A stretch of 64,000 nucleotides of DNA from Asticcacaulis sp. SL142. Its GTDB lineage: Bacteria; Pseudomonadota; Alphaproteobacteria; Caulobacterales; Caulobacteraceae. The DNA is taken from assembly GCF_026625745.1 (NCBI RefSeq), contig NZ_CP113061.1, positions 3,441,001 to 3,505,000 of the forward strand, written 5' to 3'. Shown one piece after another: positions 1 through 7,576 of the stretch; the stretch's first letter is position 1; each line of letters opens with the position of its first letter. The position numbers were made by a program, and so were the translations under genes. The notes below the pieces were generated by a model. It had not been told where the DNA came from, made no database searches, and worked only from the letters and a program-made list of their open reading frames with translations.

Positions 1-666
1 GAAGAAGCCAAGAACCCCGGTCGTGACCTGACCATCGGTATTCTGGGCTCAATGGGGGTTTCGACCTTTATCTACATGCTGGTGGCCGCGGTGGCGATCG
101 GTGCTGTCAACTTCAACGAAATCGCCGGATCGGGTGAGCCTTTGCCGCACGTTCTGCGCACCCTGGGCTATCCGCTGATTGCGTCTCTGGTTGGGGGTGC
201 CGCTATTGTCGCTCTGCCATCGGTTATTCTGGTGATGATGTACGGCCAAAGCCGCATCTTCTTCGTCATGGCCCGTGATGGCCTGCTGCCCAAGGCGGTG
301 GCTAAGGTCAATGCCAAGGGATCTCCGGCCCTGATCACCCTGCTGACCGGTATTTTCGTGGCCATCTTTGCGGGCTTTGTGCCGCTGAAGAAGATCGCAG
401 AACTGTCCAATGCCGGGACACTGATTGCCTTCGTGGCCGTGGCCCTGTCGATGATCATCCTGCGTAAGAAAATGCCGGACGCGCCCCGAACCTTTAAGGT
501 GCCATTCTACTGGGTGGTCGGGTTGTTCGCGATTGGCGGCTGCATATTCATCTTCTCCAGCCTGCCGGTAGAGAGCCAGTTGTTCACTCTGATCTGGATG
601 GTGATCGGTCTGGCGGTCTACTTCTCCTATGGCAAGTGGAACAGCCGTCTGCGCAAAGGTACTTAA
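1..666 (+). CDS. APC-family amino acid permease, C-terminal part (5' end outside window)
   Basis: The frame is open from base 1 and ends at TAA 664-666, so only the C-terminal ~221 residues are present. It shows about six strongly hydrophobic segments and the loop GQSRIFFVMARDGLLP, typical of transmembrane segment 8 and its following loop in APC/CAT-type amino acid transporters. It ends in a short basic tail (NSRLRKG). It would import an amino acid across the inner membrane. It sits convergent to two GntR genes and beside hydroxyproline catabolism genes, so proline or hydroxyproline uptake is a guess from context only. Family assignment is firm; substrate is unknown. Confidence 0.85.
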   Translation, partial: EEAKNPGRDLTIGILGSMGVSTFIYMLVAAVAIGAVNFNEIAGSGEPLPHVLRTLGYPLIASLVGGAAIVALPSVILVMMYGQSRIFFVMARDGLLPKAVAKVNAKGSPALITLLTGIFVAIFAGFVPLKKIAELSNAGTLIAFVAVALSMIILRKKMPDAPRTFKVPFYWVVGLFAIGGCIFIFSSLPVESQLFTLIWMVIGLAVYFSYGKWNSRLRKGT

Positions 667-693
667 GCGAACAAGGGCGTCTAAGCGAAACGT

Positions 694-722
694 AAAAGGC
701 CCCGGTTTCCGGGGCCTTTTTT
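694..722 (+). terminator. Rho-independent terminator, probably bidirectional
   Basis: A 12-bp perfect stem (AAAAGGCCCCGG / CCGGGGCCTTTT) with a TTT loop is followed by a T run. It lies between the permease stop and the convergent GntR gene, and A/T runs on both sides would let it end transcription from either direction. Confidence 0.9.
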
Positions 723-726
723 ATGA

Positions 727-1365
727 TCAGTAGTGCGCTTTGAGTTCCTCAAACGTCGCATTGATGTGGTCATAGACCAGCCTTGCCACCTCATCGCCCT
801 TACCCGACATCCAGGCGTCATACATCACCAGATGTTCCTGATGGGCGCGGTCTTCGCTGCCCGCCGCCACTAGATGCTCGCAAACATTGCGTTCTGAGAT
901 CAGGTGCAGGCGTTCGATAAAGTTGATGGTCACGGGCTTGCGCACCGGCTGGATCAGCGACAGGTGGAACAGGCGGTTGCAGCGACCGACATCACCCCGG
1001 TCGGATTCGGCGGCATGTTGCAGCCCGTTGAGGGCGGCGGTCACTGCCAGCCGGTCTTCGGGGGTGGCGCGCATGGCGGCTAAGGCTGCGGCCTGCGGTT
1101 CCATGGTCAGGCGCAGGCCATAGGCGTCTTCGGCTTCTTCGAGGGATAGCGGCGAAACAAAGAAGCCGCGATTGGCCTCCAGCACCACCAAGCCCTCGTT
1201 CTGGAGCCGGATTAGCGCTTCACGCACAGGGATCTTGCTGACCCCCAGTTCCGCCGCGATGGCCTCCTGACGTATGGCGTCATGCGGACTCAAAGTACCC
1301 GACACCAGCCGGTCGCGTAAAAGCTTATAGACCTGTTCGGAAACGGTCTGGACATGTATTCCCAT
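727..1365 (-). CDS. GntR-family regulator, FadR/FCD subfamily (first of two paralogues)
   Basis: This 212-residue protein has an N-terminal winged helix (about residues 5-70) with the recognition-helix pattern ELGVSKIPVREAL, followed by a mostly helical FCD ligand-binding domain with conserved His residues (FHLSL region). Such proteins bind short TTGT...ACAA palindromes and release DNA when a carboxylate or amino-acid-like ligand binds. A TTGT-N10-ACAA palindrome lies about 50 bp upstream of its start (1416-1439), which suggests autoregulation. It closely resembles the next gene at 1541-2197. The neighbouring pathway suggests a hydroxyproline-related ligand, which is inference. Confidence 0.9.
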   Translation of the reverse strand: MGIHVQTVSEQVYKLLRDRLVSGTLSPHDAIRQEAIAAELGVSKIPVREALIRLQNEGLVVLEANRGFFVSPLSLEEAEDAYGLRLTMEPQAAALAAMRATPEDRLAVTAALNGLQHAAESDRGDVGRCNRLFHLSLIQPVRKPVTINFIERLHLISERNVCEHLVAAGSEDRAHQEHLVMYDAWMSGKGDEVARLVYDHINATFEELKAHY

Positions 1366-1415
1366 GATAGCACCACTGAATGATTACCAGCGCTTCCGGG
1401 GGCGTGCTTCCTGAT

Positions 1416-1439
1416 GGATTGTTATATCTTATACAATCC
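1416..1439. promoter_or_regulatory. Inverted repeat, candidate GntR operator
   Basis: Perfect 7-bp arms GGATTGT and ACAATCC are separated by 10 AT-rich bases. It sits about 50 bp upstream of the first GntR gene. The TTGT/ACAA half-sites fit FCD-type GntR operators, and the reverse strand (TTGTATAAGATATAA) resembles the element at 9376-9392. Binding is inferred. Confidence 0.55.
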
Positions 1440-1540
1440 ATATATCCGAGATGTGGTGATTTTACGACGGATGACTATAAAAATGCCTACACATATTGTT
1501 TCGTTTGGATCAATAAAGACGGCAGTTCTTCTCGCTGGGA

Positions 1541-2197
1541 TCAACCGGCCTTTTCGGCCTCGAACTGCTTACGCAGATCATCAAGGGTCGAGGCAATGTG
1601 GTCATACATGACGGCGGCGACTTCATCGCCCTTACCGGCCGACCAAAGCTCCAGCATAGCGCTATGTTCCTGATGAGCACGGTCACCGCGACCGGCCGGT
1701 TCCAGGTGCTTACCCACATAACGCTCAGAAATGATATTCAGGCGTTCTACAATCTGAATGGTTACCTGACGCTTTGACGGGCGGACCAGCGACATGTGAA
1801 AGGCGCGGTTAAGTCGGCCAACCTGAGTTTTATCGGTGATCGCGGCCTGATCAAGGGCGTCGAGGGCATCGCGTGCCGCCTTGCGGTCGGCATCGGTCGC
1901 CATCTTTGAGGCCAGACCTACGGCTTCGGGTTCGATCTTGAGGCGCAGGGCGTAGACTTCATCGACTTCATCGGCATTGAGCGGGCGGACAAAAAAGCCG
2001 CGATTGGCCTGAGACAGCAGCAGGCCGTCCTGTTCCAGACGTGCCAGAGCTTCGCGCAACGGGATTTTGCTGACGCCCAGTTCCGCCGCCAAGGCGTCCT
2101 GTCGGATGGCAACATCAACCGGGAACTTACCTGAGATGATGCGGTCACGCACCAGGGAGAATATTTGCTCTGAGAGCGTCTGAACCACAATGGCCAT
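1541..2197 (-). CDS. GntR-family regulator, FadR/FCD subfamily (second paralogue)
   Basis: This 218-residue protein is a paralogue of the GntR gene just downstream. It has the same winged-helix core (ELGVSKIPLREAL) and the same FCD layout, including the AFHMSL segment and the HQEH motif near residue 175. It starts MAIVVQTLSEQ, matching the MGIHVQTVSEQ start of its partner. It lies 150 bp downstream of the hydroxyproline epimerase on the same strand, with an operator-like GTATAC element in that gap. It probably controls the hydroxyproline and arabinofuranosidase genes. Division of labour between the two regulators cannot be told from sequence. Confidence 0.9.
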   Translation of the reverse strand: MAIVVQTLSEQIFSLVRDRIISGKFPVDVAIRQDALAAELGVSKIPLREALARLEQDGLLLSQANRGFFVRPLNADEVDEVYALRLKIEPEAVGLASKMATDADRKAARDALDALDQAAITDKTQVGRLNRAFHMSLVRPSKRQVTIQIVERLNIISERYVGKHLEPAGRGDRAHQEHSAMLELWSAGKGDEVAAVMYDHIASTLDDLRKQFEAEKAG

Positions 2198-2276
2198 CTA
2201 TCAAATCCATTAAAACCGAATAATCGGCGTTCCCCTGCGGCCTTTAATTCCGTAAGAATTCCGGCACTTTTACTTA

Positions 2277-2297
2277 TAAAGTATACCAGTATTTCAT
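2277..2297. promoter_or_regulatory. GTATAC operator-like element upstream of GntR-2
   Basis: The sequence TAAAGTATACCAGTATTTC contains a GTATAC core followed after two bases by GTAT. The same GTATAC-GTAT arrangement is seen at 4484-4501 (reverse strand) and 9376-9392. It lies about 85 bp before the GntR-2 start. Confidence 0.45.
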
Positions 2298-2347
2298 TAA
2301 ATTGTTACGAAAGGCAAGGGGGGATTTGTGCTTATCTGTTAGCGCTA

Positions 2348-3367
2348 TCAAACGACCTGAAAGCCTTGCCAGAACGGGTCTTCGCGGTCAATCCAGATGG
2401 TGTTGAAACCGGTCGAAATGGCCGAGCCTTCGATGGACGGAATAATGGCGGCCACACCGTTCAGGTCGACCTCTTCGGTCACCACGCCGGAAAAGCGGCT
2501 GGTGATATAGCTTTGATGTATAAAGGCTTCTCCGACTTTCAGCTTGCCCTTGGCGTGCAGGTGCGCCAGACGGGCCGAAGTGCCGGTGCCGCACGGTGAG
2601 CGATCAATGGCGCGCTCACCATAGAATACCGCATTGCGACCGTGGGCCGGGTTGGGTTCACCTTCGGCGTTCTTTGGCTTGTCGGCCCACAGGACATGGC
2701 TGACGCCGCGAATAGTCGAATCAAGCGGATGAACCGGCTCATAGACTTCCCGAACGAGGGTGCGGATCGTGCGCGACAGCTCGATGATTCGCGCCGCCCC
2801 CAGATCATCAAGGCCGGTATAGGGGCCGTCGGTGGTGGGCTCAATGATAGCGTAATAGTTGCCGCCGTAAGACACATCCAGCGTCAGCTGACCGAACTCC
2901 GGCACATCGATCTCGATGCCGGTCCTGGCCAGATAGGCCGGGACATTGGTGATTTTGACCGCCGTGACCTTTGGGCCTTCGGTCTTATAATCGATATTGA
3001 TGATGCCGGCGGGAACTTCGAGCTTAAGCTTGCCCGGTGTGCGCGGGGTGATCAGGCCGTTTTCGAGCGCAAAGGTCACCATGCCGATGGTGCCATGGCC
3101 GCACATGGGCAGGCAGCCGGAGGTTTCGATAAACAGGATACCGGCGTCGGTGTCTTCGCGGGTCGGCGGATACAGGAACCCGCCCGACATCATGTCGTGA
3201 CCGCGCGGTTCATAGCACAGGCCGGTTCTGATCCAGTCAAAGCGGTTCATGAAGTCCTGCCGCCGCTCGGATATATTGCTGCCCGCGAGTAGCGGCGCGC
3301 CACCCGCAACTAAGCGTACCGGATTACCGGCGGTATGACCATCGATGCAGAAGAAGGTATGACGCAT
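2348..3367 (-). CDS. 4-hydroxyproline 2-epimerase (proline racemase family)
   Basis: This 339-residue enzyme of the proline racemase fold keeps both catalytic cysteines, in MCGHGTIG (about C89) and SPCGTGTSA (about C259). Two Cys residues point to a racemase/epimerase; the related 3-hydroxyproline dehydratases have Thr in place of the second. It would convert trans-4-hydroxy-L-proline to cis-4-hydroxy-D-proline in the cytoplasm. The start MRHTFF was chosen because GAGGTG lies 5 bp upstream; an in-frame ATG 12 bp earlier overlaps that site. The DapA-like and D-amino-acid dehydrogenase genes next to it are the next two steps of the pathway. Confidence 0.88.
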   Translation of the reverse strand: MRHTFFCIDGHTAGNPVRLVAGGAPLLAGSNISERRQDFMNRFDWIRTGLCYEPRGHDMMSGGFLYPPTREDTDAGILFIETSGCLPMCGHGTIGMVTFALENGLITPRTPGKLKLEVPAGIINIDYKTEGPKVTAVKITNVPAYLARTGIEIDVPEFGQLTLDVSYGGNYYAIIEPTTDGPYTGLDDLGAARIIELSRTIRTLVREVYEPVHPLDSTIRGVSHVLWADKPKNAEGEPNPAHGRNAVFYGERAIDRSPCGTGTSARLAHLHAKGKLKVGEAFIHQSYITSRFSGVVTEEVDLNGVAAIIPSIEGSAISTGFNTIWIDREDPFWQGFQVV

Positions 3368-3504
3368 GGGGCACCTCATAAAAAAGTTTCCCGATAAGAT
3401 CGGGAATACTTTTTCATGTAAATCAATATCGACACATTCAGCCTCGGGGCGGCCCTTCGGCGGAACGAGACACTTTTACCTCCCTGGCGCGCCGGGGAGG
3501 GGGC

Positions 3505-3532
3505 ACATGGGGGGAGAAAACTCCCCCCATGT
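3505..3532 (-). terminator. Strong stem-loop after the DapA-like gene
   Basis: A 12-bp perfect stem (ACATGGGGGGAG / CTCCCCCCATGT) closes an AAAA loop and begins 5 bp beyond the stop of the DapA-like gene. There is no clear T run, so it may end transcription or stabilise the mRNA end. A second GC-rich inverted repeat (CTCCC...GGGAG) lies at about 3479-3500. Confidence 0.65.
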
Positions 3533-3537
3533 GTAGT

Positions 3538-4452
3538 TTAAGCGGCTTTGTGGATCGACAGCGAAGGACGCGACGCGGCGGCCTCTTCAACCATCTTGGT
3601 GACTTCGGCGCGGCGCGCACCCGTCAGCGGCAGGCGCGGCATACGCACGCGCTCAGAACCGCGGCCCATGATCTGCTCAGCCAGTTTGATCGACTGAACA
3701 AGGTCATGCTCGGCATCAAGGTGCAGCAGCGGCAGGAACCAGCGATAGATTTCAAGCGCCGTATTCAGGTCACCGGCCTTGAGCGCCTTAACCAGCAGAA
3801 CCGACTCAGCCGGGAAGGCCGAGGTCAGTCCGGACACCCAGCCCTGAGCACCCAGCAGCAGACCTTCATAGGCCACGTCATCCAGACCGGCAAAGATCGA
3901 ATAACGGTCACCGAAGGCGTTATAAACGTCGGTGAAACGGCGGGTATCGGCCGCCGATTCCTTGATGGCGACGATGTTCTTAACCGGACGCAGGGCTTCC
4001 AGTGCATCGTTGCCGATGTTTACGCGGTAGGCGGTCGGGTTGTTATAAAGCATGATCGGCAGTGAGGTCGCATTGGCGACCTGCGTGAAGTGCTCAACCA
4101 GTTCAGCGGTCTTTGGCACATAGACCATGGCCGGCAGCAGCATCAGGCCGGTGGCGCCGATCTTTTCGGCGTCCCGGGCAAAGGATACCGCCCGCGGGGT
4201 GGTCAGTTCAGAGGTGCCGACAACAACCGGTACGCGACCGGCGACGACTTCGACGATAGCGGTCAGGAGTTTACGCTTTTCGTCAGGCTCAAGAGAATTG
4301 TTTTCGCCGCAGGTGCCGAGTGCTATAATACCGGTGACGCCATCATTGATCAGGTCATCGACGACGCGCTGACTGTCAGCATAATCGATTGAAAGATCTT
4401 CATTAAATTGTGTGGTAACGGCCGGAAACACACCCTGCCAATCGATTTTCAT
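3538..4452 (-). CDS. DapA-family lyase/deaminase, probable 1-pyrroline-4-hydroxy-2-carboxylate deaminase
   Basis: This 304-residue TIM barrel of the dihydrodipicolinate synthase family has the Schiff-base lysine in VAIKESAAD (about K164), the tyrosine in LYNNPTAY (about Y136) and the GTCGENNSL loop near residue 47. In hydroxyproline pathways a DapA homologue (HypD) deaminates 1-pyrroline-4-hydroxy-2-carboxylate to alpha-ketoglutarate semialdehyde. The adjoining epimerase and divergent D-amino-acid dehydrogenase support that role; family membership alone would not. An ordinary DapA role is unlikely here. It shares an 84-bp divergent control region with the dehydrogenase gene. Confidence 0.8.
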   Translation of the reverse strand: MKIDWQGVFPAVTTQFNEDLSIDYADSQRVVDDLINDGVTGIIALGTCGENNSLEPDEKRKLLTAIVEVVAGRVPVVVGTSELTTPRAVSFARDAEKIGATGLMLLPAMVYVPKTAELVEHFTQVANATSLPIMLYNNPTAYRVNIGNDALEALRPVKNIVAIKESAADTRRFTDVYNAFGDRYSIFAGLDDVAYEGLLLGAQGWVSGLTSAFPAESVLLVKALKAGDLNTALEIYRWFLPLLHLDAEHDLVQSIKLAEQIMGRGSERVRMPRLPLTGARRAEVTKMVEEAAASRPSLSIHKAA

Positions 4453-4483
4453 TTTATACTACTCCTGAGTCTTGTATAGGAAC

Positions 4484-4501
4484 ATATACCGTATACTATA
4501 T
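4484..4501. promoter_or_regulatory. GTATAC operator-like palindrome in divergent promoter region
   Basis: ATATACCGTATACTATAT lies between the start codons of the DapA-like gene and the D-amino-acid dehydrogenase. Read on the minus strand it is TAGTATACGGTAT, giving the GTATAC-N-GTAT pattern of 9376-9392. Its position would let one regulator control both transcription units. Confidence 0.5.
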
Positions 4502-4536
4502 GCGATGGTGTAATGCAACACAGATTGGTCGGTTAA

Positions 4537-5763
4537 ATGAAGGCGATTGTGGTCGGCGGTGGCTTGGTGGGTTTGAACATCGCTCTGGCGCTCCAGAGTA
4601 AAAATATCGGCGTTATCTTGCTTGAAGCTGAGCCGGTGCGCAAGGCGGCGTCTTATGGCAATGCCGGACATATTGCGATCGAACAGGTCGAACCTTTGGC
4701 GTCGGCCGCCATGGTTAAATCGGCGTTTAAGCGCTGGTTCGCTTTGGGCGGGCCATTATCGTTTCCGGCGGCGGGTTTTAGGGAATGGCTGCCGTTTTCG
4801 CTGCGACTGCTAAGGGCGTCGGCACCGGCCCGATTCGCAAAGGGTAAGGCTGCGTTATCTGCTCTGATCGCTGAGGCCATGCCGGCCTGGAAACGCAGGG
4901 TGTCAGACATAGGTGCGACTGACCTGCTGCGCGAAGATGGACACTTTGTTATATGGGAAACGCCGGAGAGTGCGGCCAAAGGGCTGGCGGGCTGGAAGGC
5001 CACCGACACCGGCACGGCGCGCTTTCATGAGGTGACCAATGATGAAATGGCGCAGTTAAAGGCCATCACCAAAGCGCCGATCGCAGGCGCGATTCGCTTT
5101 GAAAACACCGGGCAGGTCAGTGACACCGCCCGTCTTCTGAAAACGCTGGAAGCGGTGTTTGTCGAACGGGGCGGGGTGATCTACTATAAATCCGTGGCCG
5201 CTCTTAGCGTCGAAGGCAGGCAGGCTTTTGTAAAACTTAAAGGCGGAGAGATACTGACCGCAGATCGCGTTGTCATCAGTGCGGGCGTGGGATCAAAGAC
5301 CCTGCTTGAACCATTAGGGCACCGCGTCCCCATCATTGCCGAGCGCGGTTATCACATTCAGACGGCGCAGCATGGCTGGCCGCAAAGCTTGCCGCCGGTG
5401 GTGTTTGAAGACCGCTCGATGATCGTGACGGGCTTTGAAAGCGGGCTGCGCGCGGCTAGCTTTGTGGAGCTTAACCGGCCGGATGCCCCCGCTGATGCGC
5501 GCAAGTGGCAACGGCTGCGCGGCCATGTCAAGGCGCTGGGCCTGCCGTTTGAGGGTGAGGGGGCTGAATGGATCGGGTCGCGACCGACCTTGCCGGATTA
5601 TTTGCCAGCTATCGGCAAAAGCGATAAGGCCGATAATCTTTATTATGCTTTCGGCCATCAGCATCTGGGCCTGACGCTGGGGCCAGTGACCGGTGAGATC
5701 GTGGCCGATATGGTCACGACCGGCCATGCGCCCAAGGCCTTTGATTTGAATAGATTTGCGTAA
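4537..5763 (+). CDS. FAD-dependent D-amino-acid dehydrogenase/oxidase, probable D-hydroxyproline dehydrogenase
   Basis: This 408-residue DAO-family flavoprotein has an N-terminal dinucleotide-binding motif VVGGGLVGLN followed by an acidic strand end (LLEAEP). A C-terminal FAD-contacting segment includes GHQHLGLTLGP. It resembles DadA-like enzymes that oxidise D-amino acids and pass electrons to the respiratory chain. In this context the substrate is probably cis-4-hydroxy-D-proline, giving 1-pyrroline-4-hydroxy-2-carboxylate for the DapA-like enzyme. It is transcribed divergently from that gene and lies 10 bp before the M24 peptidase, probably in one operon. The final semialdehyde dehydrogenase of the pathway is not in this window. 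Confidence 0.82.
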   Translation: MKAIVVGGGLVGLNIALALQSKNIGVILLEAEPVRKAASYGNAGHIAIEQVEPLASAAMVKSAFKRWFALGGPLSFPAAGFREWLPFSLRLLRASAPARFAKGKAALSALIAEAMPAWKRRVSDIGATDLLREDGHFVIWETPESAAKGLAGWKATDTGTARFHEVTNDEMAQLKAITKAPIAGAIRFENTGQVSDTARLLKTLEAVFVERGGVIYYKSVAALSVEGRQAFVKLKGGEILTADRVVISAGVGSKTLLEPLGHRVPIIAERGYHIQTAQHGWPQSLPPVVFEDRSMIVTGFESGLRAASFVELNRPDAPADARKWQRLRGHVKALGLPFEGEGAEWIGSRPTLPDYLPAIGKSDKADNLYYAFGHQHLGLTLGPVTGEIVADMVTTGHAPKAFDLNRFA

Positions 5764-5773
5764 AGGATAGACG

Positions 5774-6952
5774 ATGATTGGTGGATCGACGATTGAGGCC
5801 GAACTGGCCAAGCTTCAGCCTCCGGTGGCCGCAGAGGCTATTTCGGCGGCGGGATATCAGGCGCGGCTGGATAAGGCCCGCAAACTGACCCGTGACATGG
5901 GCGCCAAGGCGTTGCTGGTTGGGGCGGGAGCATCTTTGCGTTATTTCGCAGGCGTGCCGTGGGGCGCGTCGGAGCGGTTGGTGGCCATGCTGCTGCCCGT
6001 AGATGGCGAGCCGGTCATTATCTGCCCGTTTTTTGAGCGCGGGTCGTTAGAGGCCGATCTCAAAATTCCGGCGGAACTACGTTTGTGGCAGGAGGACGAA
6101 AGCCCCCATGCTTTGATCAAGCAGGCCATGTCCGACTGGGGCGGCGGGGTCATCGCCGTTGATCCGGCCCTGTCGTTTGAAATGGTTAGCCGCCTGATGC
6201 GCGAAACCGGTCTGGCGATTCAGGAAGCTTCATCGGTCATTAATGGCTGCCGGATGTATAAATCGTCCGCCGAACTGGCTCTGATGCAGCAGGCGAAATC
6301 CATGACCGAGATCGTGCACAAGGCGACGGCGCGAATCCTGCGCGACGGTATCACGACCACAGAGGTGATCAATTTCATCGAGGCCGCTCACCGCAAGATG
6401 GGGGCGGCGGGCAATTCGTTCGTCATTGTGCAGTTCGGCCACGCCACCGCCTATCCGCACGGCCTACCGGGTGTGCAGACCCTGGCTGAGAATGATCTGG
6501 TTCTGATTGATACCGGTTGCTACGTGCAGGGCTACACCTCCGACATCACCCGCACCTATATTTATGGGCAGGCCACACCAGAGCAGCAGCGCATCTGGGA
6601 CATCGAAAAGGAGGCCCAAGCGGCGGCATTTGCGGCGGTTGAGGTCGGTAAGCCGTGCGAAAGCGTCGATTATGCCGCCCGCGCGATCTTAGAGAAGCAC
6701 GGTCTGGGGCCGGACTATAACCTGCCCGGCACGCCGCACCGCACGGGTCATGGCATCGGGCTGGCCATCCATGAGCCGGCCTATCTGGTGCGCGGGGATA
6801 AGACGCTTTTGGCCCCCGGCATGTGCTTTTCCAATGAGCCGATGATCGTGGTGCCGGAACGCTTTGGCATCCGGCTGGAAGACCACATGTACGTCGCTGA
6901 ATCTGGTGCCAAGTGGTTCACCGAACCGCAGGGCGCGATCGATCGATTGTAG
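5774..6952 (+). CDS. M24-family metallopeptidase (Xaa-Pro dipeptidase-like)
   Basis: This 392-residue protein has an N-terminal creatinase-type domain (to about residue 165) and a C-terminal pita-bread domain. All five metal ligands expected in M24 are visible: D246 and D257 (IDTG, TSDITRTY), H326 (TGHGIG), E355 (SNEP) and E369 (RLEDH). No signal peptide is seen, so it acts in the cytoplasm. In an operon with D-hydroxyproline dehydrogenase it most plausibly splits X-Pro or X-Hyp dipeptides, feeding the pathway. The related ectoine hydrolase role cannot be excluded, but no ectoine genes are nearby. Confidence 0.85.
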   Translation: MIGGSTIEAELAKLQPPVAAEAISAAGYQARLDKARKLTRDMGAKALLVGAGASLRYFAGVPWGASERLVAMLLPVDGEPVIICPFFERGSLEADLKIPAELRLWQEDESPHALIKQAMSDWGGGVIAVDPALSFEMVSRLMRETGLAIQEASSVINGCRMYKSSAELALMQQAKSMTEIVHKATARILRDGITTTEVINFIEAAHRKMGAAGNSFVIVQFGHATAYPHGLPGVQTLAENDLVLIDTGCYVQGYTSDITRTYIYGQATPEQQRIWDIEKEAQAAAFAAVEVGKPCESVDYAARAILEKHGLGPDYNLPGTPHRTGHGIGLAIHEPAYLVRGDKTLLAPGMCFSNEPMIVVPERFGIRLEDHMYVAESGAKWFTEPQGAIDRL

Positions 6953-6958
6953 AACGGG

Positions 6959-6986
6959 TACTCACGGTGTATATACATCGTGAGTA
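6959..6986. promoter_or_regulatory. 28-bp near-perfect palindrome, toxin-antitoxin operator
   Basis: Arms TACTCACGGTGTAT and ATACATCGTGAGTA form a 28-bp dyad with a single mismatched pair. It starts 7 bp after the peptidase stop and ends 18 bp before the antitoxin start, with GGAGG-type binding sequence after it. The centre (TGTATATACA) could be the -10 region. It is the expected kind of site for RHH-antitoxin autoregulation. Confidence 0.7.
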
Positions 6987-7004
6987 TGGTTCGCGGAGGT
7001 CGCC

Positions 7005-7301
7005 ATGTCCAAGGAAGCCGTCTTTACGCTGAAGATCGAGCCGGAACTGCGCGAAGCCTTTATGGCCGAAGCAGCGGCGGTGCATCGTCCGGCCTCCCAA
7101 ATCGTGCGGGAATTTATGCGCGACTATGTTGAGCAACAACAAAAGGCCCGCGAATATGATGACTGGTTCCGGGCTGAGGTTGAGGCCGGGCTGAAAGAGG
7201 CTGACGACCCCAACACCGTCTGGCACAGCCATGAAGACGTTGTGGCCGATATGGAGCGTCAGCGTCAATCGTTCCTCGGCCGGATTAAGGCGGGCGAATG
7301 A
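7005..7301 (+). CDS. Ribbon-helix-helix antitoxin of a ParDE/RelBE-like module
   Basis: This 98-residue protein has an N-terminal ribbon-helix-helix DNA-binding region (VFTLKIEPELREAF, then RPASQIVREFMRDYV) and an acidic C-terminal tail that would wrap the toxin. GCGGAGG lies just before the ATG. It overlaps the toxin gene by four bases (ATGA), the usual coupling in these modules. The palindrome at 6959-6986 is the likely operator. Confidence 0.85.
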   Translation: MSKEAVFTLKIEPELREAFMAEAAAVHRPASQIVREFMRDYVEQQQKAREYDDWFRAEVEAGLKEADDPNTVWHSHEDVVADMERQRQSFLGRIKAGE

Positions 7302-7573
7302 GGGCTATTGTCTGGATGACGGCGGCGCGCGTCCGGCGTAATGAGGCCATGGAATATATCGCCAGAGACAGCCCGCAGGCCGCCTTGTCGCAATTGGATG
7401 AAATCCAGCGTCAGACCCGGTTGCTGATAGACCAACCCAATATAGGCCGTCTGGGCCGCATTAAAGGGACGCGGGAACTGGTCATCCGCAACACACCGTT
7501 CATTGTCATTTACAGGGTCACGGATCAGGCGGTGCAGATACTCCGGTTTCTACACACCGCCCAAAACCGATAA
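7298..7573 (+). CDS. ParE/RelE-family toxin
   Basis: This 91-residue protein has the RelE/ParE layout: an N-terminal helical hairpin (WMTAARVRRNEAMEYIARDSPQAAL), then GRLGRIKGTRELVIRNTPFIVIYRV and a C-terminal ILRFLHTAQNR. The last segment matches the IxRVxHxxr-type ending of ParE-type toxins. It is likely a gyrase inhibitor or ribosome-dependent RNase, but sequence alone does not decide. It is intact and coupled to its antitoxin. It stops three bases before the convergent DUF885 gene ends. Confidence 0.85.
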   Translation: MRAIVWMTAARVRRNEAMEYIARDSPQAALSQLDEIQRQTRLLIDQPNIGRLGRIKGTRELVIRNTPFIVIYRVTDQAVQILRFLHTAQNR

Positions 7574-7576
7574 ATA

